A stretch of DNA of 64,000 bases from Branchiostoma floridae (taxonomy: Eukaryota; Chordata; Leptocardii; Amphioxiformes; Branchiostomatidae). Under the pieces are notes generated by a model. It saw only the letters and a list, made by a program, of their open reading frames with translations. It made no database searches and was not told where the DNA came from. The DNA is taken from contig NC_049995.1 in NCBI RefSeq assembly GCF_000003815.2, positions 17,434,733-17,498,732 on the forward strand. The letters run 5' to 3'. The stretch's first letter is position 1, and each line of letters begins with the position of its first letter. Shown here one piece after another: positions 53,988-64,000 of the stretch. A program made the position numbers and the translations under genes.

Positions 53988-55085
53988 TCTTATTTATCTT
54001 TGTGGAAGAAAAGTTATCTTCCACAAAGAAAATTATTCTCTGTGTGAGAAAATAAGAAAATAAGAAAATGTCAGTTAGAAGGTGAAAGTTTTCTTAGAAT
54101 ATTTTTCTCAGGCCAAGCTGTTCTTTCTTAAAGTTTTGGGACTAAAAACTTAAGATAAATCTTCTTGTGGCAAGAATGATTCTGTGGTACAGAATTTATA
54201 TCTAAACATAGTTTCAAACCTATAAAATGTTCTCTAAACTAAGAAAAATCATCTTATTCTAGAACAAAGATTAAATAACTTATAGCAGGAAAACCTAGAT
54301 TATGTTTCTTGAAAGGTTCTTGTAGCAAGAAAATCTTTCTGTCCTTAATAATAGATTTCTTGTTGCTTCTTGCACTAACCATATTATGCATCTTGTATGA
54401 AGATTTAGATTCTTTCAACAAGAATAACCTTCCGTCCTTAAGAATAGATGTCTTAAACCAAATATACATTATCTTGTACAAAGATTAAGATTAACATGTT
54501 CTCACACATCGTGTGGAAACTCCACACATTGTGTGGAAACCTGCACACATCGTGTGGAAACCCCACACATCGTGTGGAAACTCCACACATCGTGTGGAAA
54601 CTGCAATCTGTCCTATGGCGATTGATGAGCAGTGCGTGACGCTTGTCCGTGTAAACAGCCCCCGTGACGCACAGCGGCATTACGTGTCACGTGTTGCCTC
54701 CAGGGTTGGGCGTACGACAGACATTGGGCAGTTTGCGGCATCACTGAATGTGCCGATGTCGTAGGCAGCCCACTTTCGCTTTGCAGTAGGTCAGGGGTCA
54801 TATGCGAATGCCTGAGACCTTTCCCAACCTTGATTCAACCCACGCCACACTCGTCTGGTCACCAGGGTTCACGGCTGTGCGCTGCAGTGTGATGTGTTGT
54901 GGTGCGCCATTAGAGTCGCAGTGGGTATGTGTGAACCGAAAACTATCCTAGGCTACTGTCCTAGGGGAATCATCATATGTCGCGCAAATTCCCTCCTATG
55001 AACCGGTCGTAGTATGTTCTACCTTCGGTCTTATGTATGTTCTAGGTATATTCCATCAAAGGTGTGCAGTATTTAACTAAACTAC
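53975..55085. mobile_element. Repeat element, left copy of a 7-kb-spaced inverted pair
   Basis: 54490-55083 is the reverse complement (well conserved, with small indels) of about 61890-62515. It includes an array of CACACATCGTGTGGAAAC units, TGGCGATTGATGAGCAG.GCG, CAGACATTGGGCAGTTTGCG and CCTAGGGGAATCATCATATG. The outer part 54030-54480 is rich in TTCTTG/CAAGAA and only loosely similar to 62520-62940. A hairpin TCTTTGTGGAAG/CTTCCACAAAGA lies at about 53998-54030. Its edge abuts the broken TRIM-D 5' end. Confidence 0.75.
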
Positions 55086-55260
55086 TATAGCGCCCACCAT
55101 CTCTGTTCAGGGATGGTTGTAAAGCTCTGATGTAGATGGCTTCTTTGATCTCTCTAGCAAAAAAGTTTGGCTCTATGTCCAAGATTTTAACTTTGTCCAG
55201 TGAAACCGAATGACCCGGGGATTCTATGTGAATATGTTGGGAAAGTTCTGAGGTTGTTGA
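55049..55260 (-). pseudogene. Penelope-like element C-terminal fragment
   Basis: The frame reads HIESPGHSVSLDKVKILDIE then PNFFAREIKEAIYIRALQPS and LNRDGGRYSSL. This is the conserved C-terminal end of Penelope-like elements (after the RT, in the GIY-YIG region). No RT is visible. Its end overlaps the inner edge of the left inverted repeat. Confidence 0.75.
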
Positions 55261-55456
55261 ACTCGGGCGTCTGTGCTCAGGGAACCTGAACCCTATGATC
55301 CACTGCGTATTGCGTCACGTGTTCAATCTGCATAACGTGATGTCACAGCAGCTGGAGCTGTTCAGTCGAAAATTTGGGTGTGTTGGAAATTACAATTTAA
55401 CTAGTTCAATAATGACTTCTACCAACACAGATAAACTTTAAAGTTTGTATTTATTA

Positions 55457-55503
55457 CATTCAAGAGATACAAGTTCTATTGGAATTTGTATCTCTTGAAT
55501 GTG
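55457..55503. repeat. Perfect hairpin, 17-bp stem
   Basis: ACATTCAAGAGATACAA ... TTGTATCTCTTGAATGT with a loop of about 13 nt. Confidence 0.85.
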
Positions 55504-55560
55504 TCATTTTCAGTAGGCTATATGCTAAATATGTTAATGACCCACCTGTTTCTCATTGTG

Positions 55561-55682
55561 TATGGTGTCATAAGGCCTGGTCCTTTGCTATTACCACCTT
55601 ATAAAACCACCCCTTGTTCGCTTCACTCATTTGTTGGTTTTATTTGGTGCCTATAACAAAGGACCAGGCCTTATGACACCAT
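55561..55682. mobile_element. 122-bp MITE with 27-bp TIRs
   Basis: TATGGTGTCATAAGGCCTGG TCCTTTG and its inverse CAAAGGACCAGGCCTTATGA CACCATA. TA at both ends. Confidence 0.85.
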
Positions 55683-56413
55683 ATTCGCACTTCACAGTGC
55701 GGGTCAGGTCATTACCCCTTAATTATACCTAAGGGCTATCATATTTAGTTATATACACTATTACTCATGCTTGAAGTCTTGCCCTGGCTAAAACAGAAGC
55801 TGTTCCCTGCTGTTTGTATTTACTTGATAAGCATTAGTGTATAACAAGCCGTGACAGATAGATTTGTATCAGAGTCCCATGTGAGTGATGATGTGACCTC
55901 ACTTAGCCTCTGACAGAGAGAAAACCCTACAGAACACTTTCAGGCAGATGGTAAAGATGTAGCAGTAGACTCAAAAGTCATCACAAAACTAAATTATTGT
56001 TATCAAAGAATTAACCTCTAACCCACTTTGTCCTCATTCACACCAATTACTATAAAGTTGCATTTAACAGCATATGTATGCACAGAGTTACTTTGTATCA
56101 TAGAGAAACAAGAGATCTATTGTTTTCATTAGTATCTTTGGTCATAGGAAGAAGTAAACTTGAAGATTGATCATTAAGATTGATCAGATTGAATATTTTA
56201 ATGATGGTGATCATTTCCCCAATTTGCTTAAATAGTATTCCACAGGAGAAGTTTCCCTAGGCTTATATACAGGTCTATCTAGGGCCAATATTACATGTAT
56301 ATGTGTCTATCCATGTTCCACAAAAGATGGATCATTGTAGATCTACAGTAGCCACATCTGTTTTGTGTTAGGCGATGAGAGATTAGAGCTTTGGCCTGTT
56401 GAGGCCAGAATTA
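55683..56413. other. Gene-free stretch
   Basis: AT-rich, with no supported ORF or repeat structure. Confidence 0.5.
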
Positions 56414-56518
56414 CTAGCCTGGTATCCAGCCGTAATTATAGCTCCCGAGTCTCTTCTCTCCTCTTCCCAAAGAGGAAAGAAGAGACTCGGAAGCTATATT
56501 ACGGCTGGATACCAGGCT
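56414..56518. mobile_element. MITE, TAGCCTGG family (near-complete palindrome)
   Basis: TAGCCTGGTATCCAGCCGTA...CCGAGTCTCTTCT folds onto AGAAGAGACTCGG...TACGGCTGGATACCAGGCTA with an interior of about 20 bp. Confidence 0.85.
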
Positions 56519-57747
56519 ACAGAATTACCATCTCCCCCCTTGTGTGTCTTTTATACAGTATGTGCTACATTTTTCAATTAAGTACTAAAGTAGTCAACTA
56601 CAAAATGAGGAAAATATCAGATGATATAAAATTGAATGTTTCTGCAAATCTGCCTTTGGGATGTAATGAAGCATTGGAAGTTCTGGTAATGGTTAGATGC
56701 TCAGTTTTGAATTGCCAAGTAAATTTAAGGTAATGTCTACTAGGATGATGAGGTTGTGGTGTCAAAAATCTTGCATAAATGTCCACATTTACTCATACAT
56801 CATTAAGATGTGTTCTACATGCTGAAAACAGTTACTGACTTTGGGGTCAAATAGTTAAGTTCAACCATTCAGATATCTTGATATCAGATATCCCCACCAC
56901 TTGTATCCTCTAGGAGTCAAAGTTCTAATGTTCAAGCAGATGTAAGGACCTGGCCCAATCATGTGTTTGCAATTTTAGTAAGACTATCTTAGAGAATTGT
57001 ACTACGAATTACTTATAAGTCACCACATTGAAAGAGGCAAACCCCTAGAAAGTGTGTTAACTTCCAAAAACATTTAAAAGCCCTTTAAACACTGAGACTG
57101 AACCAGATCTTTACATCTGCTTAAAAGTTAACCATTAACTACTTCCAGCAGTGAGCAGTGACAGGTCAAGGCGTGTCCAATTGGAGATAACAGCCTCAGC
57201 AGCTAGTAGGTATAAATGTACACCCAGTTCCTGGTATAACGTTACATGCTGGGCAGTGAGACTGGCCCACCTGACTCAACTCAGAGGAACAATCTAGAAT
57301 ATTTCTTAGTATTGAACTCAATATGTAAAGTTTACAAATATACTTACTAATTTTGGGGACCAAACAGATCTAAGAATTGCTAATTGTTTGTCAGATATAC
57401 ATTGTAGAAGTCAGAAAAAAAGGGCTCATAGCCCTGAGGCAGACAGTGCCATGGAACAAGAATGACACTAGTCTCCTTGGGGAGGATCAGATTCTCAGAA
57501 TGATGTTAATTCCTTTCAGAGGAGGACACAGCTGAGCTCAGTTGCATATCTGAAACCAGCCTTATGTGATGATAGAATGATGGCTTCTCTGGAGTTACCA
57601 GTTTTGAGTGTTATAGTATTATCACTGTGTAATTACTGCTTTCTTGCTCAAGCTGTACATTACAAAGTATAACTTATACAGTACTATAAGCCAGGGCAGA
57701 ATAGGCTAGCCTGGATGCTAGACTGCTTCCAGAGCCTTAGCATTATA
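56519..57747. other. Gene-free stretch
   Basis: No supported ORF. A short TAGCCTGGATGCTAGACTGC half-element lies near 57707. Confidence 0.5.
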
Positions 57748-57851
57748 GCCTGGATACCATACCCCAACCTCAAAAATCCTGCCAGACCCCTGCACGATAG
57801 ATCATAGATACTAGTACCTGAGATCAGGCTGGGGTTTGGATATCAGGCTAT
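57747..57851. mobile_element. MITE, TAGCCTGG family
   Basis: TAGCCTGGATACCATACCCC...ATAGATC... is mirrored by GGGGTTTGGATATCAGGCTA. Related half-copies with TAGCCTGGA.ACCAGACCCC occur at 25254 and 45374. Confidence 0.75.
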
Positions 57852-58832
57852 TTAGCATTAGGACCATCGACTCCTAGTCATCACCTCCTTGACTCCAGGA
57901 CATACATGCTCTCAAGGAAATTTGAGGATTGGGTCTAACTGAGAGGGCCTGTCCTAAAGGGGCATGTTGCCTGGTCCCTGGAGCTAGGAAGCTGGCCTGT
58001 TTTCTATGGCCCACTAGCCTGATTAAATCTCGCTTATAGCAGCCCGCCAAACAGTTACAGCCCTGGACAGCGGAGTGTGTGTTACACAGACTAATGGCCC
58101 ACATGGCCCAGGAGGCAGTCTGGAATTGCATCACTTTCACATGTCACATGGTGGTCTGGGGGTTGATGACACGGTGTCCTGAAATACAATCTGTGGCCCA
58201 CTGAGCCAAGCACTGTGGTTTACTTAGAGGGAGCTAGCTGCTGGGGAGGTTCATTGTGGTGGATCAGGCCTGTGGTAGACCATGCTAGGCTTGTGAAATA
58301 CTTGACTGAATGTACACTTAGGAAAGGGATGATTGTTCAAGCTTTTCTGGGTCTCAATGTTTAAGCTGCTATCTATTGTTAATTGTATACATCCATTCAG
58401 ATATCTTGATCTTCCACCACCTCTACGGATGAAATGAGCAATCCCCAAGCAGCTGAAAAAATCTCAGGCTCAATGATGTTTTATATATACAGTTACAATG
58501 TAAGTGAAAAGTTTTGAAAATGTGAATACAATATTAATAGTAGAGTAGAGTAGAGTTGAACTTCTTTTGTTGGGTAGGGATAACAGTTACACTGAAACTA
58601 AAATAAGGTCATGAACAGGTCACAAAGAAGCTCTGTTCACACTCTGTTTGCCCAAGTGCCTGCTGGTCTGCCTGTTCCCCCTTAGCATGGTTTCCTTGCC
58701 CATGGAGAATTTTATGTGGAAAGTCAGACCACCTCTGGAAACAGCCCCTACATGGAGTTAGTTCTAAAGGTGATCAAAGGTCTGTCAGGATTTGAAGTCT
58801 TGAAGTGTGTTTCCACCCAAAAGCTACTAGTA
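57852..58832. other. Gene-free stretch
   Basis: No supported gene; an antisense ORF at 57874-58140 has no recognisable features. 58038-58090 resembles 34868-34950. Confidence 0.45.
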
Positions 58833-59275
58833 CTAAGGCCATACCAATTTTATTGACTGGTTCACGGATTCGCTCGCTCCTATTTTTTGGAAAATAAAAA
58901 TTACCACTCAGCAAATTTTCACCATTAAAGAGACCATTCACCAACTTTCTGGTGTAGCAGATTGGCCTTTATATTATAAGCTCCTTAAAATGTGGGCATT
59001 GTTATTGCAGTTATATTTTTCATTCATGAAAGATGGGACAAACATAAAAACTGACACTACTTTTGTAATTTTCAACGAACAGGTTCTGTTACTGTACACA
59101 GTACAGTAATGGTGTTTTTGTACTTTTTTCAAGCTGAAAACTTTTTATTCCTTATGTTTTGGATTAGCCCTTATCTTTACCCCAACCATTTTACAATTTT
59201 TTTTCGCCCTGTGGCTCTCTCTCTATCTATTTTTTTGAAAATCCGTGAACCAAGAAATTAAATTGGTATGGCCTA
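58833..59275. mobile_element. MITE, PIF/Harbinger-like (TAA duplication)
   Basis: GGCCATACCAATTTTATTGA...GGTTCACGGAT, and the inverse ATCCGTGAACCAAGAAATTA AATTGGTATGGCC. TAA lies on both sides. Confidence 0.8.
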
Positions 59276-59315
59276 ATACAGGGCAAAACCCTCTACTGTC
59301 CTGGACTCCCCACTA

Positions 59316-59645
59316 TTGAGTCTTTCCTCTGTAACTAGGTCACTTGTGGGCACATCTAAATACTTATCAGGAAATCCATCATATATCCCCTTTTCCCTTG
59401 TTAGAAATCCCTATTTACTCTGTAACCAGTCATTACTGAAAGATCATCATATATTGTACATAGGTAAAAAGAGACTACTATCCGTAACAAACGTTAATGC
59501 TACCAACAAACTAGAGTCCAAGTGTCCATACGAAAACGGAGGTGACAGTCTAGAACAAACAAACAAACTTCCAGTTGAACTATGCATTCATAATTTGTTT
59601 TCAGACTATCCATTGCAAAAACATGTAATGGTTAAACCAGCATGA
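59316..59645 (+). other. ORF of 109 codons, unrecognised
   Basis: A Ser/Leu-rich frame with no domain I know, ending just before an AATAAA (59650). Two loosely similar halves (CTCTGTAAC.AG.CA.T, ATCATATAT) suggest repeat origin. Probably not a gene. Confidence 0.15.
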
Positions 59646-59885
59646 GTGAATAAAGGGACATATCCGAATTTTTTTTTTCACACATACATTCACATGTATT
59701 GTATAGAAATTATCCTTTATACATTCTATGAAAGATAAACATACAGATACAACATAATACACCCAGCTGTATGGTAACCTTTCTTTGACCTGGTTTGGCC
59801 ACTCTGGTGGATGGCCTGATAATTCCCTGCTGGTTTCCTAATTGGGAACATCAGGATTACTCTCCAAGCAGAGGTTTGGCTCTGG

Positions 59886-60044
59886 TTGTTTTTTTTTACA
59901 TGTTTTTTTAGTCGTTTTTATCAGGCTTTCTGTTTTGTATTGTATCTTGTATTGTCAAAACCTAACTTTGGCTGGCGGACTTCAAGAAACAATACACAAT
60001 AGAAAGCCCTATAAAAGCGACTAAAAAAAGACGTAAAAACAACA
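59886..60044. mobile_element. Imperfect foldback element
   Basis: TTGTTTTTTTTACATG...TTAGTCG.TTTTAT.AGG.CTTTCT...TTGTATTGT is mirrored by ACAATACACAATAGAAAGCC CTATAAAAGCGACTAA...TAAAAACAA. Confidence 0.65.
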
Positions 60045-60415
60045 GGCAGGATGGCTATTCCCTGTGTTTACAGAAGAAACTGAATACTGTACCTTGTACA
60101 GAATTTCTTCTTTACTTTGTCACAATAACTTGATGATGTCAAATGCATTTTAGACATGTGCAGACACACTAACTATATTTTGTAATTGATGGAGTCTCAC
60201 AGAGTCTGGAAAAAAACTTTTAAGGATAAGCAGATGTAATCAAACGTTGACTCTTGCATGGATTCTAAACACATGATGGAGAAAATGGGTGAGGGGAGAC
60301 AATGAAGATTTCCTTTGTACAGTTGTCCCATAATAGTGTAGTGGTAGTATACAGTTTTGGGAAACTGGATTCTATCTGTGGGAAGCCTTTGTCCTGTTTT
60401 TATCCACTCCTTTCA

Positions 60416-60713
60416 GCTACGGCCACGTGGCGCGTTGGTACACCCGATCCCTCGATCTCGGAAGTTAAGCAACGAGCGGTCCGGACAGTACTTGGATGGG
60501 AGTCCCCCACCCAAGGACGTCCGGATTGCTGTAGCCTCACAAAGTTTTCCACGAAATCGTCTTCCGGGAGGGACGTAAAACGGGGGTCCCGTGCTCGAGG
60601 AGGTGCCTCGACCACGTTAAACAGCCTCATTACTCATACTTGGGGTACCTACTGGCTGGCAAAATACACCAGATGATTATCATTATTATTATAAATATTA
60701 TTATTATTATTAT
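60416..60713 (+). mobile_element. 5S rRNA-derived SINE (SINE3-like)
   Basis: The head 60416-60535 follows 5S rRNA (CTACGGCCACGT..., CCGATC...ATCTCGGAAGTTAAGCAACG, GTACTTGGATGGGAG, ending GCTGTAGCC), so it has the 5S internal promoter. The central body is CTTCCGGGAGGGACGTAAAA CGGGGGTCCCGTG, and the element ends in (ATT)n. It is not a functional 5S gene: several loop bases differ and a body follows directly. Confidence 0.85.
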
Positions 60714-61880
60714 GATCAGCTTCTATACAAACTTAGACTTCGGAAGACAGAAGCTAAAACAGATCTCCAAGCAGATCTTGGGGTGAAAGATTGTAATGTT
60801 TTGAGCAGCCCAGCTCTTCACCCCAAATTGGGGTATACTGGTAGTGGATGTCAGAGAAACCTGTCTGGTCAGAATTTTTTTTTACCAACATTCTGCAGAT
60901 TAGATCTTGAATACATAGCAATGATATCTGATACACCATGTCCAGTATGTCATGGCTGGGCATGGCTCTGCCTTGAACATCTGCTACCAATCTATTGTAA
61001 ACAATGAGGGTATTATGGTATATAGGCATGTTTTCTCTTGAATTTGAAAACCGGCATAGGAGTAGTACAGACAGTTCCAGTTGGTGGTGCTTGGAATATA
61101 TGATGTTACCCCAGGGACAAGTTTCCAGATCCAGCCCCCAGAGAACATTGTGTACTTAAGAGATTAGCCTAATTTCATGGCCAATTACTAATGACAGCAC
61201 TAACAGGGACAAGATGATTCTTTCTCCATGGGAGGCCAAATTAGCCTGTAGACCAGCTTGGAAACAAAATCTTTACTTTTAGGGCTCCAAATTCTCTGAA
61301 AAGAAAGCAGCAATGATGTATTTCACATTTATTTTACAATGCTGTAACATTATGGACAGCTTACATTTCTGTACAAATCTTTTTTGCTTTGCATTCATCC
61401 TTTCTAAGGAGTACTAAACAAGATATCAAAGATCACCAAGGAGCACAAAACAAGAGTGTTTCTTGTCTCCTGCCCCTATGATTACTTTCTAAGCTAACTG
61501 AAATGACGAAATAGAATCTGTGAGCCACTTATTGGGACTGCCTTAGAACTTTAAATTTTGGAGGGATCATTTAGAAACATGGTTTTAAATCACTTTATTG
61601 CATTTGTCAAAAGATGTTTCCCTTGTGAAAGTATTGTGTCAATGGAGTGTTATTTGTAATTGCATGGAAAGAGTTCAAAGATTAGTTCAGTCCTAGACAA
61701 GAATAAGAGGCTACACAAAAATATCAAATTTCTTGGTGTCACGACTATCCTCCTTTTGTGTTAGATTTTGTATTACCTAAAATACCTGTTAGAAGCAGAT
61801 GAAATCTAGACAAGAGAATTGGAGTTATTTGGAATGTCAGGATACCTGGCATGTATCTATAGATCTACTGAATGTTTAGT
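60714..61880. other. Gene-free stretch with an AGATCTCCAAGCAGATC motif
   Basis: CTCCAAGCAGATCTTGGGGT at 60765 resembles the MITE ends at 14.1 kb. No supported gene. Confidence 0.45.
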
Positions 61881-62940
61881 TAAATACAGCACTCTTTTGA
61901 TGGATTATACCTAACGTTACATGTAGAACATACAAAAGACCAAAGGTAGAACATACACACTAAGGCCCGTTCATAGGAGGGAATTTGCGCGACATATGAT
62001 GATTCCCCTAGGACAGTAGCCTAGGATAGTTTTCGGTTCACACAAACCCACTGCGACTCTCATGGCGCACCACAACACATCACACTGCAGCGCACAGCCG
62101 TGAACCCTGGTGACCAGACGAGTGTGGCGTGGGTTGAATCAAGGGTGGGAAAGGTCTCAGGCATTCGCATATGACCCCTGACCTACTGCAAAGCGAAAGT
62201 GGGCTGCCTACGACATCGGCACATTCAGTGATGCCGCAAACTGCCCAATGTCTGTCGTACGCCCAACCCTGGAGGCAACACGTGACACGTAATGCCGCTG
62301 TGCGTCACGGGGGCTGTTTACACGGACAAGCGTCACGCGCTGCTCATCAATCGCCATAGGACAGATTGCAGTTTCCACACGATGTGTGGAGTTTCCACAC
62401 GATGTGTGGGGTTTCCACACGATGTGTGCAGGTTTCCACACAATGTGTGGAGTTTCCACACGATGTGTGGAGTTTCCACACGACGTGTGGAAACTCAACA
62501 CATCGTGTGATAGAATTTCTGTTTTTAACTGAGAACATGTTGATTCTGGTAGCAGGTCAAACCTAGAATCATTTTCTTGAAAGTTATTTGGAAGCAAGGA
62601 AACCTTTCTGCCCTAAAGAACTAAGTTACCAGTTAACAGAATATGCGTCTTGTGCTAAGATTCAGGATCTTGCTCAAGAATTCCTTTCTAATCTTAAGAC
62701 TGATACTCTTACTCTTAGACTGATACTCTTACTCTTAGACAGTGATTCTCTGTACAAGTCCGGAAATCTTGCACCAGGAATATTTTACTTGCACCAAGAA
62801 TCAGCTTCTGGTTCAAGAAATTCTTCCTTCCTAAAGACACACCAAGAAAATGTCTCTCGCATCGAGATTCACTTTCTTGAACAATCATTTCTGCTGTCAA
62901 ATACTTGAAAACAGAAAATCACTAAATAGTTAATAGCAAC
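61880..62940. mobile_element. Repeat element, right copy of the inverted pair
   Basis: Reverse complement of 54490-55083 (to about 62515), including seven or so CACACGATGTGTGGAGTTTC-type units. A TTCTTG/CAAGAA-rich part follows (62520-62940), with a duplicated TCTTACTCTTAGACTGATAC at 62700-62735. Confidence 0.75.
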
Positions 62941-63810
62941 TACAAAAATGTTAGAGGAAGAAATCTCAACAAATTATGTGTATAGTATAGGAATGTTTAT
63001 TACCACAATATTGCATAAGACTTATGAAGTATGATCACAATAGTAACAGTCTTTGAATGGAAATACTTTTACGATGACAGTACCAGACAAACATCAATAA
63101 TTCCTTTACATTCAGATTGCCAATTATTTATCTTGATATACGTACAAGAAGAAGAGTCTCAAATTCATCACGCTTCTCAAAGAAGCATTTACAGCAATAT
63201 TACTGCATTACTTAAATGGCAGTGTAGCTGTTTTGTAGCGGAATATGCTAAGGCCATAATTAATATAACTATTCCATATGGTTACAGAGTATCACATTCC
63301 AAAATAGAGCAAACCCTTGCAGTGAACTTTTCATTCTTGACATTTGGTATGGTCAAAACCTCCAGACACCTAGAGAAAAAGTGAAAGACCTTTATTACTT
63401 CGTAGTCTTACACAAAACAAAAAAGGTATAAAGTAAACAATTTTGAATAATCTATATTAATTTCAGTAATGCACTGTACTATATACCTATTCTTTAATCC
63501 ACTGGTGACACCTATAGATATGTATATACTGTATATGTTTACTTGATACCGTAATGAAATTTGTTTTTGAACCGAAATACAGCAGACTAACCCTGTGATA
63601 TGAAATGGAATCTCCCAACGATTATTTTGGTTAGACATACAATGTGCACATAGAATTTGGCAGCCAAAAGGTGGATATACTTGCCTCTCCATATCTACTG
63701 CTTTGTCAAGATTCTGTGCCTTGTTGCTTTTGAACCCTATACTCTAAAGTCTATGCATGGACTTCTTTTATCTTGAAGTATTTCAAGGTGGGGGAGGGGG
63801 GCACACTTAC
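62941..63810. other. Gene-free stretch
   Basis: An ORF at 63031-63384 (117 codons) has no recognisable features or coding-like composition. 63790-63800 is G-rich. Nothing else is supported. Confidence 0.4.
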
Positions 63811-63844
63811 CTTATCCTTCATATCTGGTTCCCAGCTGTTTCCG
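63811..63844 (-). other. Possible short minus-strand exon
   Basis: The minus strand reads CTATGCAG|CGGAAACAGC...GATAAG|GTAAGTGTG, a good acceptor/donor pair around 34 nt. In one frame it gives GNSWEPDMKDK. It could belong to a gene continuing beyond the window, but 34 nt is too little to be sure. Confidence 0.25.
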
Positions 63845-64000
63845 CTGCATAGATTTTTAGCAAATTGAACCCAGTCACCAGTGCCTCACATGATTATGGT
63901 CCCTTTTACCTTACTTTTGACTGTAAAACTGGCATGAGTCATCAACTGATACAAAGAGTAAGTGAACTGAACTGCTGCAACTGTCACTGTTCAAAATGGA

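Noticed and set aside
57874-58140. 88-codon minus ORF as a gene
   Set aside because: No recognisable features; it overlaps repeat-like sequence shared with 34.9 kb.
60416-60535. Functional 5S rRNA gene
   Set aside because: Loop changes and an attached SINE body with (ATT)n tail show it is 5S-derived.
63031-63384. 117-codon ORF as a gene
   Set aside because: No domain, splice context or coding-like composition.

Overview
This is a eukaryotic, metazoan window, very probably from an amphioxus (Branchiostoma). The evidence is intron-split animal genes with GT/AG junctions, a tandem family of intronless RING/B-box/coiled-coil/NHL (TRIM-NHL) genes of the kind greatly expanded in amphioxus, dense MITEs and tRNA/5S-derived SINEs, and long stretches of decayed repeats. 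Three N-gaps (3428-3527, exactly 100 N; 12705-12947; 14963-15258) show a draft assembly.

Layout. 0.19-1.42 kb: a complete four-exon minus-strand gene (275 aa) with an ExoX-C-like motif. 2.38-2.48 kb: the 3' half of a U1 snRNA. 3.58-10.69 kb, minus: thirteen in-frame exons of a DYNC2I1/WDR60-like dynein-2 intermediate chain, cut by the 100-N gap before its WD40 region. 11.58-16.21 kb, plus: a complete MRPL40-like mitoribosomal gene, head to head with WDR60. 17.75-18.34 kb: a TIR element carrying a RecQ-like helicase fragment. 18.51-19.24 kb, minus: the last two exons of a DHCR24-like sterol reductase. 19.3-23.2 kb: SINEs, foldback elements, decayed arrays and a 5'-truncated LINE tail.

23.3-54 kb is a segmentally duplicated cluster of TRIM-NHL genes, all on the minus strand: A (23290-25140), B (38396-40240), a solo 32-codon 5' fragment (about 40376-40472), a broken or chimeric pair C1/C2 (45270-42663), and a RING-less D (53987-52353). 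Between A and B lies a 3.8-kb long-TIR element (26483-30302). It holds a minisatellite-rich coding exon and a 215-bp tandem array. Between C and D sits a young 3.6-kb LTR element (46474-50118) with PBS, PPT and 5-bp TSD. It encodes only Gag, a retropepsin and a coiled coil, with two tandem arrays where pol would be. 54-64 kb is gene-poor: a 7-kb-spaced inverted pair of about 1-kb repeats, a Penelope-like remnant, several MITEs and a 5S-derived SINE.

A recurring theme is partial-exon tandem duplication. WDR60 exon 11, MRPL40 exon 2 and the penultimate DHCR24 exon each have nearby degenerate copies spanning a splice site, at a spacing of roughly 140-165 bp. No prokaryotic-style operon or defence system is present. 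The most novel candidates are the pol-less Gag-PR-coiled-coil LTR element and the long-TIR element.
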